This document shows, one piece after another, positions 8,096-15,879 of a stretch of DNA of 34,893 nucleotides. The position numbers and the translations under genes were made by a program. Origin of the DNA: JAFMIT01 sp044341215 (GTDB taxonomy: Bacteria; Actinomycetota; Actinomycetes; S36-B12; UBA5976); NCBI GenBank assembly GCA_044341215.1, contig JBIISC010000011.1:1-34893 (forward strand). The letters run 5' to 3'. The notes beneath the pieces are model-generated. The model was not told where the DNA came from, made no database searches, and saw nothing but the letters and a program-made list of their open reading frames with translations. Position 1 is the first letter of the stretch. Every line of letters starts with the position of its first letter.

Positions 8096-9130
8096 ATGGA
8101 CTTTCAAAGTGTTGACTTTCTTGACGTAATCGCCTTTCCCGCTAAAGGTGTCCGCGCCGCCATGATTCAGAATGCTAATGGTGGCTGGCTCGATAGTGAC
8201 GGCTCATCTAGGAAATTAAGCAATCCAATGGATTTGCAGTGGTTACTTGCCCATCGATATGTTGCTGACGCGGTGCTTGTTGGCTCAGATACAGCTTTGA
8301 TGGAAAATTATCAAGCAATTACATGCCCAGAATCTGTCCAATCTTGGCGATCACAAAATAATTTGCGACCAAATCCTGTATTAGTCACCACGACCACAAG
8401 TTCAGCAAAATTACCGCAGCTACTTGAGATCTCAGATTTAGTAATCACACCTATGAATGTAGAAACAGGCATCGACAATCCAAAGATTTTGAAAACTGGC
8501 GGGGATCAAATCGATTGGTCAGAGGCATTATCGAAGTTGAACGAACGCGGGATTATTCGCATTAATTGCGAAGGTGGTCCAAAACTAATCCAAAACCTAC
8601 TGACTATTGGGTTAACAGATCAGTTCGTATTGACTCAAAGCCCGGTTGGCGGCCCTGGTTGCGAACCGTCTGCCCTTGAAGCGTTTTTAACAACCAATGC
8701 TGCAGAAGTATTGTTTGAATCAGATGGTTACACATTCCAACACAATGGCAAACTTCCATTATGGGATGACCTATTGACGGTAGGCGAATACTTTGTTCTT
8801 CGAGATGCCGGAACCCAGGCTCCATTCTCGGTTGACTACGAAAAGAAACCAGCGGCCGGCTACTACACATGCCGCTCGTGTGGCGCTAGATTGTTTGATG
8901 CAACTGATCAGTTCGATGCACGATGTGGATGGCCAGCTTTTTGGAAACCAACAGACAGCGCCAACTTGATTCTCGAAGATGACGACAGTAAAGGCTATAC
9001 ACGCGTAGAAGTGAAATGCGGAAGTTGCGACAGTCACCTCGGCCACGTTTTTCACGGTGAAGGTTTCGGCTTCCCTACCGATGACAGATACTGCATCAAC
9101 GCAATTTGTTTAGTTCGTAAATACAATTAG
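8096..9130 (+). CDS. Fusion of RibD C-terminal-like reductase domain with methionine-(R)-sulfoxide reductase MsrB
   Basis: A 344-residue two-domain protein. Residues about 5-215 resemble the RibD_C/pyrimidine-reductase (DHFR-like NADPH) family: ADAVLVGSDTAL (58-69) and the NADPH-binding CEGGPKL motif (158-164). Residues about 222-344 are a complete MsrB: zinc cysteines C259/C262 and C308/C311, the CGWPAFW motif, HLGHVF (314-319) and catalytic C333 in RYCIN. A second cysteine, C338, follows closely where most MsrB proteins have none that I recall. The frame runs through the junction without interruption, so this is a fusion rather than two genes. AAGGA at 8082-8086 precedes ATG 8096 by nine bases. 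The MsrB half repairs methionine-R-sulfoxide; the reductase half could act on a flavin precursor or dihydrofolate, which I cannot tell. Confidence 0.86.
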   Translation: MDFQSVDFLDVIAFPAKGVRAAMIQNANGGWLDSDGSSRKLSNPMDLQWLLAHRYVADAVLVGSDTALMENYQAITCPESVQSWRSQNNLRPNPVLVTTTTSSAKLPQLLEISDLVITPMNVETGIDNPKILKTGGDQIDWSEALSKLNERGIIRINCEGGPKLIQNLLTIGLTDQFVLTQSPVGGPGCEPSALEAFLTTNAAEVLFESDGYTFQHNGKLPLWDDLLTVGEYFVLRDAGTQAPFSVDYEKKPAAGYYTCRSCGARLFDATDQFDARCGWPAFWKPTDSANLILEDDDSKGYTRVEVKCGSCDSHLGHVFHGEGFGFPTDDRYCINAICLVRKYN

Positions 9131-9173
9131 TCGGCTAGTTCGTAAATATAAATAGGCGTTGGGTTCGTAAATT
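9111..9173 (+). repeat. Three-copy direct repeat with 25-base period at the 3' end of the RibD-MsrB gene
   Basis: The core GTTCGTAAAT recurs at 9113, 9138 and 9163, exactly 25 bases apart. Copy 1 covers the last codons of the MsrB fusion (VRKYN and stop), and copies 2 and 3 lie in the gap before the convergent DMT gene. Copies 1 and 2 agree over most of about 20 bases; copy 3 is more diverged. Confidence 0.75.
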
Positions 9174-9183
9174 CCACTATTCA

Positions 9184-10008
9184 TCAACCGATTGCTATTT
9201 GGCAAACTCCAACTAATGCAATCAAAATGCCCGCATACTGAATTGCTATAAGCCGCTCTTTTAAAAATACCCATGCCATAACAACTGTTACAACTGGATA
9301 AAGTGACGATAGGACAGAAACTAGCGACAAAAGGTCAGACTGTGATGCCACTGAAAAAGCTACGTTTGCAAGAATGTCAAAAACACCAACCACAATTAAC
9401 AGCCCAATGTGTTTTGTTTTCACTTTGACATAGGATTTGGATTGCCAAACCATGGCAAGTCCAATCAATATTGATTGCGCCCGCATCAAAACCATTGTGG
9501 TTGGGACAGAATATGCGCCACCTTCCTTTAGGAAAATGAAACAAGTTCCAAATCCGATGGCTGCACCAATTGCTAGTACAACCGGCTTAGCCGCAGAAGC
9601 TCCGCTCAATTCCGGGCCACTAGCAAGGGCAACACCAATCAATGCAAACAAGATTCCTAGAAACTGAATTCCAGACGGTTGTTCGCCCGTTACTAACCCG
9701 ACAGCAACTGGCACTATTGCACCCAGAGAAGCTATTGGTGAAACAATTCCCATAGTTCCAGTCGCTAGTGCTTTGTAAAAACACATCATGCCAAAGAAGC
9801 CAGAGAAACTCGCTAGCGAAGCCATTGCTCCAGCTCGCCAATCCCATTGCTCATTCGCAACTAAGAAATAGATTGCCATGGTAACTAGACCAAAAACTTG
9901 CGAGATCACCAAAACATAAGCGACTTTGTAGGTTTTAGAAAGCAGACCTCCAAGAAAATCCGCAATCCCCCACATCAAACTGCCGAGAAGTGCTAATGCC
10001 AAAGTCAT
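9184..10008 (-). CDS. EamA/DMT-superfamily transporter
   Basis: A 274-residue, very hydrophobic protein with about ten membrane helices in two EamA-like halves (about 1-135 and 140-274). It begins with the typical ALALLGSLMWGIADFLGG helix, and the second half carries SVLSSLYPVVTVVMAW followed by the terminal ERL-x6-AGI-x2-AL-x-GV segment. Family members export or import metabolites such as amino acids or nucleosides; the substrate cannot be read from sequence. It lacks a Shine-Dalgarno, and a TATTGT box six bases before ATG 10008 suggests a leaderless start. It is divergent from the DUF3000 gene across a 69-base gap containing a 12-base palindrome. Confidence 0.85.
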   Translation of the reverse strand: MTLALALLGSLMWGIADFLGGLLSKTYKVAYVLVISQVFGLVTMAIYFLVANEQWDWRAGAMASLASFSGFFGMMCFYKALATGTMGIVSPIASLGAIVPVAVGLVTGEQPSGIQFLGILFALIGVALASGPELSGASAAKPVVLAIGAAIGFGTCFIFLKEGGAYSVPTTMVLMRAQSILIGLAMVWQSKSYVKVKTKHIGLLIVVGVFDILANVAFSVASQSDLLSLVSVLSSLYPVVTVVMAWVFLKERLIAIQYAGILIALVGVCQIAIG

Positions 10009-10014
10009 GAGCGG

Positions 10015-10071
10015 ACAATACTTAACTAACGGCGAGCCTAGGCTCTAAACCTGGAGATATTTAATTACTCT
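10015..10071. promoter_or_regulatory. Divergent leaderless promoter region with 12-base palindrome
   Basis: Between the DMT gene and DUF3000, TATTGT on the minus strand (10015-10020) lies six bases before the DMT ATG, and TACTCT on the plus strand (10066-10071) lies six bases before the DUF3000 GTG. The perfect palindrome GAGCCTAGGCTC (10034-10045) sits at the expected -35 position of the DMT promoter and touches that of DUF3000. It could be an operator for a dimeric regulator of both genes. All of this is pattern-based. Confidence 0.42.
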
Positions 10072-10077
10072 TGAACT

Positions 10078-10656
10078 GTGAAGGATTTAGGGTCTAACAA
10101 TTTGGAATGGTCGGCTATAACCGCCCAAATTAAAGCCCTACTCGAGAACCGAACAACGAGGCCTGAAGTCCAACTAGACCACACAGCTGCACCAGCCCGT
10201 TTAGCCACCCACACTTCTGCCATTGTCGCTGACGTGGACGTAAATGGTGAAGAAGTCGGTAATGGTCGATTAGTTGTTTTATTCGAACCACATTTTCAAG
10301 ACACTTGGGATGGCAATCTGAGAATGGTCGGTTTTGTAAGTGCCGATCTAGAAACGGAATTGGTAACTGACTCCATGCTCCTCGAAGTTGGTTGGTCTTG
10401 GGTTGAAGATGCTTTCAAGGGCCGCTCGATTAATCCACTCGCTTTGAGTGGAACCGTTTCAAGATCCGGATCTCAGTCCTTTGGTGATCTTTCGACTCGG
10501 GAGCCTGAAGGACAAGTTGAAATTCGAGTGTCATGGACTGTGCCATCAAACGAAGAATTCACCGATCATGCATTGGCTTGGGTTGACCTAATAACAAGTG
10601 CCGCTGGACTTGAGCCTCTCCCCGCGGGAGTTAGCGCAATTCCTCTGAAAAATTAA
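10078..10656 (+). CDS. DUF3000 family protein
   Basis: A 192-residue actinobacterial protein of unknown function. I assign it to DUF3000 from the arrangement RPEV-x8-APARLA near the N-terminus, the segment GRLVVLFEPHFQDTWDG (88-104 approximately) and VGWSWVEDAF, and from its place directly before RNase D, as in M. tuberculosis (Rv2680/Rv2681, from memory). It is acidic, lacks membrane segments and is probably cytoplasmic. The start GTG 10078 is the first start after an in-frame TGA six bases upstream; no Shine-Dalgarno is present, and the TACTCT box six bases before GTG fits a leaderless transcript. Its stop is one base before the RNase D start, so the two are an operon. Confidence 0.8.
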   Translation: MKDLGSNNLEWSAITAQIKALLENRTTRPEVQLDHTAAPARLATHTSAIVADVDVNGEEVGNGRLVVLFEPHFQDTWDGNLRMVGFVSADLETELVTDSMLLEVGWSWVEDAFKGRSINPLALSGTVSRSGSQSFGDLSTREPEGQVEIRVSWTVPSNEEFTDHALAWVDLITSAAGLEPLPAGVSAIPLKN

Positions 10657-10657
10657 T

Positions 10658-11956
10658 ATGAGCAACAGCGAATCAACTACACCTGACATTCTAAATGAAC
10701 TAGAAAATTTGGATGAACTAGAAAATTTAGATCAGCTCCAAAAATTGCAAGAACCAGAAAACCTAAACGAAACGCTGGAATTCCCAGCCGAGGGTTTACC
10801 TGACGTAGTCGATACAAATGAAAAGCTGATCGAAGTTTGCAAAAGACTAGATCTAGGCTCCGGACCAATCGCGGTCGATGCGGAACGTGCAAATAGTTTT
10901 AGATACACAGCCCGCGCATACTTGGTGCAATTACGTCGCCAAAACGCTGGAACCTTTCTCATTGACCCAATTGCAATCACCGATTTTTCTCACTTATCAA
11001 AAACCGTGGCGAAAGTTGAATGGATTTTGCATGCCGCAACACAAGACCTCGCATGTTTATCGGATCTTGGCCTAAAGCCAACTAAGTTATTCGATACCGA
11101 ACATGCTGGTCGACTGCTTGGTAGGCCCAGGGTTGGATTACAGGCGCTACTTGAATCTGAAATGAACATTAGTTTGGCTAAAGAGCACTCGGCTGCGGAT
11201 TGGTCAACTCGTCCTTTGCCAGAACCATGGTTGATTTATGCAGCGTTAGATGTTGAAAAACTAATTGAGTTACGAGAAATTCTTCTTGCAGACTTGATCG
11301 CCAAGGACCGGTTGCATTGGGCTGAACAGGATTTTGCCAATATCGTCAATTGGCAACCTGCCAAACCACTAGCTGAACCCTGGCGCAAGACCAGCGGCAT
11401 TCATAAAGTTCGCCAACCTAGGCAGTTAGCCATCATCCGTGAATTGTGGATTGAGCGAGACAGACTTGCAAAAGAGAAAGACAAATCCGTTAGCAAGGTT
11501 TTGTCTGATGCCGCAATCATTGATATTTCTAAACTAGAACTCAAATCTGCCCGTGATGTTTACATGCTAGAAAGCTTAAGAAACCGAAGTCACAAAGCTA
11601 ATGCAGATTTGTGGTGGGAGGTTCGTCAGCACGCCTTATCTTTGAAAGAAAATGAATTACCCAATCCAAACAGTGGCCTAAATTCAATACCACCGACCAA
11701 GTCTTGGGAAGAAAAGAATCCGGATGCATTCATCAGGTTTTCAAAGGTTCGTCCAGCAGTGCTAGATATGGCCGAGAATCTAGGAATTGCCCCCGAAATA
11801 CTTATTTCGCCAGAATCTATCCGGCAACTCTGCTGGAGTGGCTTTGAAAATATAAGTGACGAAACACAACTCAGTGACTGGCTGCTAGGGCAAGGAGCGC
11901 GCCCGTGGCAATCACAATTGATTACAGCGGATCTCTACAAACTTCTTTTCAATTAG
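10658..11956 (+). CDS. rnd: Ribonuclease D-like 3'-5' exonuclease with HRDC domain
   Basis: A 432-residue DEDDy-family exonuclease expected to trim tRNA or other structured RNA 3' ends. The catalytic set is visible: D74 and E76 in VDAERA, D130 in ATQDLA, Y194 and D198 in YAALD. An HRDC nucleic-acid-binding domain follows (about 245-325, starting RQLAIIRELW). The first 50 residues precede the nuclease fold and contain an acidic leucine/asparagine repeat (ELENLD-ELENLD-QLQKLQ-EPENLN, 14-37) that is absent from ordinary RNase D. The start is ATG 10658, immediately after the DUF3000 stop. It converges with acnA across a 17-base gap. Confidence 0.9.
   Translation: MSNSESTTPDILNELENLDELENLDQLQKLQEPENLNETLEFPAEGLPDVVDTNEKLIEVCKRLDLGSGPIAVDAERANSFRYTARAYLVQLRRQNAGTFLIDPIAITDFSHLSKTVAKVEWILHAATQDLACLSDLGLKPTKLFDTEHAGRLLGRPRVGLQALLESEMNISLAKEHSAADWSTRPLPEPWLIYAALDVEKLIELREILLADLIAKDRLHWAEQDFANIVNWQPAKPLAEPWRKTSGIHKVRQPRQLAIIRELWIERDRLAKEKDKSVSKVLSDAAIIDISKLELKSARDVYMLESLRNRSHKANADLWWEVRQHALSLKENELPNPNSGLNSIPPTKSWEEKNPDAFIRFSKVRPAVLDMAENLGIAPEILISPESIRQLCWSGFENISDETQLSDWLLGQGARPWQSQLITADLYKLLFN
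10695..10766 (+). repeat. 18-base tandem repeat inside the RNase D N-terminus
   Basis: Four successive 18-base units starting at 10695, 10713, 10731 and 10749. The first two differ by one base (ATGAACTAGAAAATTTGG/AG); the last two are degenerate. The period is six codons, so copy-number changes stay in frame. Confidence 0.72.
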
Positions 11957-11973
11957 AGCAAAATACTTTTTAA

Positions 11974-14649
11974 TTAAAGCAAGCTACGTAGAACATATTG
12001 CAAAATTCCACCGTGGCGGAAGTAATCTGCTTCACCTGGTGTATCGATTCGAACTAGAGCATCGAATTTAACAACTTCTCCCTCAGCTTTTTTTGCCGAA
12101 ACCGAAACTGTTTTTGGCGTACCACCAGAATTGAGCTTCACGATACCTGTGAAGTCGAAAATCTCATCTCCCCTAAGGCCCAGTGATGCTGGATTTTGAC
12201 CGGTTGGGAATTGCAATGGAAGTACACCCATCCCAATCAAGTTTGAACGGTGAATACGTTCATAAGACTCTGCAATAACGACCTTTACTCCGAGCAGAGC
12301 TGTTCCCTTTGCTGCCCAGTCGCGAGAAGATCCGGAACCATATTCCTTGCCCGCCAAAATCACCAATGGAGTTTCAGTTTTCTGGTAATTAATTGAAGCA
12401 TCGTAAATAAATGCTTGAGGTGCATCTGGTTTAGTGAAATCTCTAGTGAAACCACCTTCAACACCATCTAACAATTGGTTTTTAAGCCGAATGTTCGCAA
12501 ATGTGCCGCGAATCATTACTTCGTGATTTCCTCGGCGTGATCCATAAGAGTTGTAATCAGATTTCGCAACACCGTTTGCATCAAGATACTGGGCTGCGGG
12601 TGTGCCAACTTTGATCGAGCCAGCAGGCGAAATGTGGTCTGTGGTTACTGAATCACCAAGCATTGCCAAGACTCGAGCCCCAGAAATGTCCTTGACCGGA
12701 CTTGGCTCTTTTTGCATGCCGTCAAAATAAGGCGGCTTGCGAACATAAGTGGACTTCAAATCCCATTCAAAAGTATCTCCAGTTGGAACTGGTAGTCCTT
12801 GCCATCTAGAATCGCCTTCAAATACATGCGCGTATCGCTCGGTGAACATCGTTCGGTCAATTGATCCGTCGATGGTCTGTTGAATATCGACTGGGCTTGG
12901 CCAAATATCTCGAAGAAACACTGGATTGCCATCTTTGTCGTCACCAAGCGAGTCTTTTTCAAAATCAAAATCCATGGTTCCTGCCAGTGCATAAGCGATA
13001 ACAAGTGGCGGAGAAGCAAGGTAATTCATTTTTACGTCTGGATTAATGCGCCCTTCAAAGTTGCGATTACCACTCAATACTGAAACCACAGTCAGATCTT
13101 CTTTGTTGACAGCGGCAGAAATTTCTTCAGGCAACGGGCCGCTATTTCCAATGCAGGTCACGCAACCGTAGCCAACCAGATTGAAACCAAGGGTTTCTAA
13201 GTATGGAGTGAGTCCAGATTTGTTGTAGTAATCTGTGACAACTTGTGATCCTGGTGCCAAAGTGGTTTTCACCCATGGCTTAGAAGCCAATCCCTTTTCA
13301 ACCGCATTCTTGGCCAGCAGACCAGCTCCCAACATAACCGAAGGATTGGAAGTATTCGTGCATGATGTAATTGACGCAATCACAACATGCCCATGGTTGA
13401 GCTCAGTTGATGTTCCGTTTGCAAGTTTTACCGGAACTCGTTTTACGGCTTCACCTTTTGTATACCCAGCGACCGCAGTTGCGAATTCAGATTTTGATTT
13501 TGATAGTTCAACTCGATCTTGAGGACGTTTTGGTCCGGCAATCGAAGGAACAATCGTGCTCAAATCCAGCTCGAGATACTCGCTGTATATTGGTTCGACA
13601 TAGTTATCGACTTTGGGATCATGCCACATTCCTTGTTTGCGAGCATAGGCTTCAATTAAAGCAATCTCTTCTTTACTTCTGCCAGTTAAATCAAGATAGC
13701 GAAGTGTTTCTTCATCGATTGGGAAAATTGCCGCTGTCGAACCGTATTCTGGTGACATATTGCCAATGGTTGCGCGGTTTGCCAATGGCACACTAGCTAC
13801 ACCATCTCCGTAAAACTCAACAAATTTTCCAACTACTCCATGATTTCGAAGTAATTGCGTAATGGTCAAAACCAAGTCCGTTGCCGTTGCACCAGTTGGC
13901 ATTTTTCCAACTAGCTTGAAGCCAACTACACGTGGAATCAACATTGAAACGGGTTGGCCAAGCATGGCTGCTTCGGCTTCAATGCCGCCGACTCCCCAAC
14001 CGAGAACGCCCAGACCGTTGACCATTGTTGTGTGGGAGTCTGTACCGACGACTGTATCTGGGTATGCAACGCCGTTGCGGACCATGATTGTGCGAGCGAG
14101 ATGTTCGATGTTGACCTGATGCACAATGCCAGTTCCAGGTGGAACTACTTTGAATTCGCTGAATGCACTTTGACCCCAACGCAAAAAGACATAGCGTTCA
14201 TGGTTTCGCTGGTATTCAATTGCTACGTTTAAATCAAATGAATCTTTACGACCGAAGTGATCAGAAATTACAGAATGATCAATAACTAATTCTGCTGGAG
14301 CAAGAGGATTGATCTTTTGCGGATCACCACCAAGTTCCTTTACCGCTTCGCGCATAGTGGCAAGATCGACCACACACGGCACACCAGTGAAATCTTGCAT
14401 GATTACACGTGCGGGAGTGAATTGGATCTCTTCAGATGGTTCAGAGGATGCATCCCAGCTTCCCAAAGCTGCGATTTGTTCTTTTGTGATGTTTGCGCCA
14501 TCTTCGCAACGTAAGAGATTTTCAAGTAGAACTTTGTGTGTGTATGGCAAGGTGTTTGAACCGGGAACTTGGTTGATGCTGAAATATTCAAACTCTTGGT
14601 TTCCGACCGTCAACTTGAGTTTTGCGTTGAACGAATTCGGGTGTCCCAT
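11974..14649 (-). CDS. acnA: Aconitate hydratase A
   Basis: An 891-residue [4Fe-4S] enzyme interconverting citrate and isocitrate in the TCA cycle. The length and order match AcnA/IRP1-type aconitases: an N-terminal segment with VIMQDFTGVPCVVDLA, then SHTTMVNGLGVLGWGVGGIE, cluster cysteines in SCTNTSNPSVM and GYGCVTCIGNSGPL, and a C-terminal swivel domain with GDSVTTDHISPAG and KEYGSGSSRDWAAKG. GGAG lies five bases before ATG 14649. It is just downstream of the TRAM methyltransferase (12-base gap), so it may be read through from that operon. A role as an RNA-binding regulator, known for some AcnA proteins, cannot be judged here. Confidence 0.97.
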   Translation of the reverse strand: MGHPNSFNAKLKLTVGNQEFEYFSINQVPGSNTLPYTHKVLLENLLRCEDGANITKEQIAALGSWDASSEPSEEIQFTPARVIMQDFTGVPCVVDLATMREAVKELGGDPQKINPLAPAELVIDHSVISDHFGRKDSFDLNVAIEYQRNHERYVFLRWGQSAFSEFKVVPPGTGIVHQVNIEHLARTIMVRNGVAYPDTVVGTDSHTTMVNGLGVLGWGVGGIEAEAAMLGQPVSMLIPRVVGFKLVGKMPTGATATDLVLTITQLLRNHGVVGKFVEFYGDGVASVPLANRATIGNMSPEYGSTAAIFPIDEETLRYLDLTGRSKEEIALIEAYARKQGMWHDPKVDNYVEPIYSEYLELDLSTIVPSIAGPKRPQDRVELSKSKSEFATAVAGYTKGEAVKRVPVKLANGTSTELNHGHVVIASITSCTNTSNPSVMLGAGLLAKNAVEKGLASKPWVKTTLAPGSQVVTDYYNKSGLTPYLETLGFNLVGYGCVTCIGNSGPLPEEISAAVNKEDLTVVSVLSGNRNFEGRINPDVKMNYLASPPLVIAYALAGTMDFDFEKDSLGDDKDGNPVFLRDIWPSPVDIQQTIDGSIDRTMFTERYAHVFEGDSRWQGLPVPTGDTFEWDLKSTYVRKPPYFDGMQKEPSPVKDISGARVLAMLGDSVTTDHISPAGSIKVGTPAAQYLDANGVAKSDYNSYGSRRGNHEVMIRGTFANIRLKNQLLDGVEGGFTRDFTKPDAPQAFIYDASINYQKTETPLVILAGKEYGSGSSRDWAAKGTALLGVKVVIAESYERIHRSNLIGMGVLPLQFPTGQNPASLGLRGDEIFDFTGIVKLNSGGTPKTVSVSAKKAEGEVVKFDALVRIDTPGEADYFRHGGILQYVLRSLL

Positions 14650-14661
14650 TTTTACTCCAAA

Positions 14662-15879
14662 CTAAACTGCATTTTCAGGTCTAATCTTACTCTCAGTGAA
14701 TAATGCAAAAGTCTCAAGATGTTGGGTCTGGCCGAAGGCATCCCAAGCGCGGACCTCGGTCAGTTCATATCCAGAATCGCCAAAGTAGGCCACATCTCTA
14801 CCCAGCGAAGCAGGATCACAGGCCACATAAAGAACTCTCGATGGTCGAATCTTTGCTATTGCACGGACGACATTCCGGCCAGCACCCAGTCGAGGCGGGT
14901 CTAGCAATATTGCGTCAACTTTTTTAACTTTTGATTCAGAGAACCATTTTTCAATTCCCAATGCATAAATGTTCACATTCGCCAGATTGCGAGTATTTCT
15001 TTTCAAACTGGAAATCGCCTTTAAATCGGATTCAACACTTTCAACTCGCCCACCAGGGCCAACCGCACTTGATAGAGGCAAAGTAAACAGGCCACTACCT
15101 GAATAAAAGTCGCAAACGTGTTCGCCCAGTTTGATGTTAAGCATTTCTAGAGCGGTGTCAACAAACACCTTCGGAGCCAAAGTATGAGCTTGCCAAAAAC
15201 CTTTAGCATTAACTTGATAGTTGAAGGAATCTACATGTTCATTAATTCGATATTCCGCATCGTCTGTATCAGCGATTCTTATAACTTCGCCACCCGATCC
15301 CACGACCACTCTGATTTCGGAATTTGGCGCCCATGGAACATTCGAGAAACCGTCTCCAGTTATTTCTTCACGGGCAACTTTGCAGGTATTGACCGTGACA
15401 ACTTCGTTTGAACCATGCTTCCTAAATCCTATGCGACCCCTGGAATCGGTTAAGTATTCGACTCTTGTGCGATATCCCAAACCTGTTGAGTCGCTCGGCA
15501 ATTGCTTTACGTGCAAATTTTTGAGCAACTCGTTATCCGCAGATAATTTTCCTAGTCGGATTAGCTGCTCTTTGAGCACTTCAGTTTTTAGATCTTGCTG
15601 ATAAGAAAAATCAAGATGCTGCCAATCGCATCCACCGCAAACACCTGCAAAATCGCATTCCGGCTTGATTCTGTGTGAGCTGGGCTGTAAAACCTCTACT
15701 GCGTCTGCGAAAACAAATTTGTTTTGCTTTCCAAGCGATTTGATTTCAACAATTACCTTTTCACCTGGTGCAGTGTGTCGAACGAAACAAACAACTTCGC
15801 CAATTCTGCCAACACAATGGCCGCCATGAGCAACTCGCTGAATTTCAACTTCGTGGCGGGAGCCAATTGTCAAATTCAC
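14662..15879 (-). CDS. TRAM-domain, iron-sulfur 5-methyluridine-type RNA methyltransferase (RumA/TrmA-like)
   Basis: A 405-residue SAM-dependent RNA methyltransferase. It has an N-terminal TRAM RNA-binding domain (about 1-63), four cysteines placed like the RumA [4Fe-4S] ligands (C75, C81, C84 in CDFAGVCGGC, and C166), a SAM-binding loop DFYSGSGLFTLPL, the LLDPPRLG motif and a catalytic cysteine in YVACDPASLGRD. The target is probably a uridine in 23S rRNA or tRNA; the exact site is not deducible. It corresponds in position to Rv2689c of M. tuberculosis (from memory), next to the APC permease. ATG 15879 overlaps the permease stop by four bases, so the two are co-translated. Confidence 0.9.
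   Translation of the reverse strand: MNLTIGSRHEVEIQRVAHGGHCVGRIGEVVCFVRHTAPGEKVIVEIKSLGKQNKFVFADAVEVLQPSSHRIKPECDFAGVCGGCDWQHLDFSYQQDLKTEVLKEQLIRLGKLSADNELLKNLHVKQLPSDSTGLGYRTRVEYLTDSRGRIGFRKHGSNEVVTVNTCKVAREEITGDGFSNVPWAPNSEIRVVVGSGGEVIRIADTDDAEYRINEHVDSFNYQVNAKGFWQAHTLAPKVFVDTALEMLNIKLGEHVCDFYSGSGLFTLPLSSAVGPGGRVESVESDLKAISSLKRNTRNLANVNIYALGIEKWFSESKVKKVDAILLDPPRLGAGRNVVRAIAKIRPSRVLYVACDPASLGRDVAYFGDSGYELTEVRAWDAFGQTQHLETFALFTESKIRPENAV

Noticed and set aside
12756..14665. Several 60-130 codon ORFs antisense or out of frame within acnA
   Set aside because: The aconitase frame is complete with all cluster cysteines; the others lack family features.
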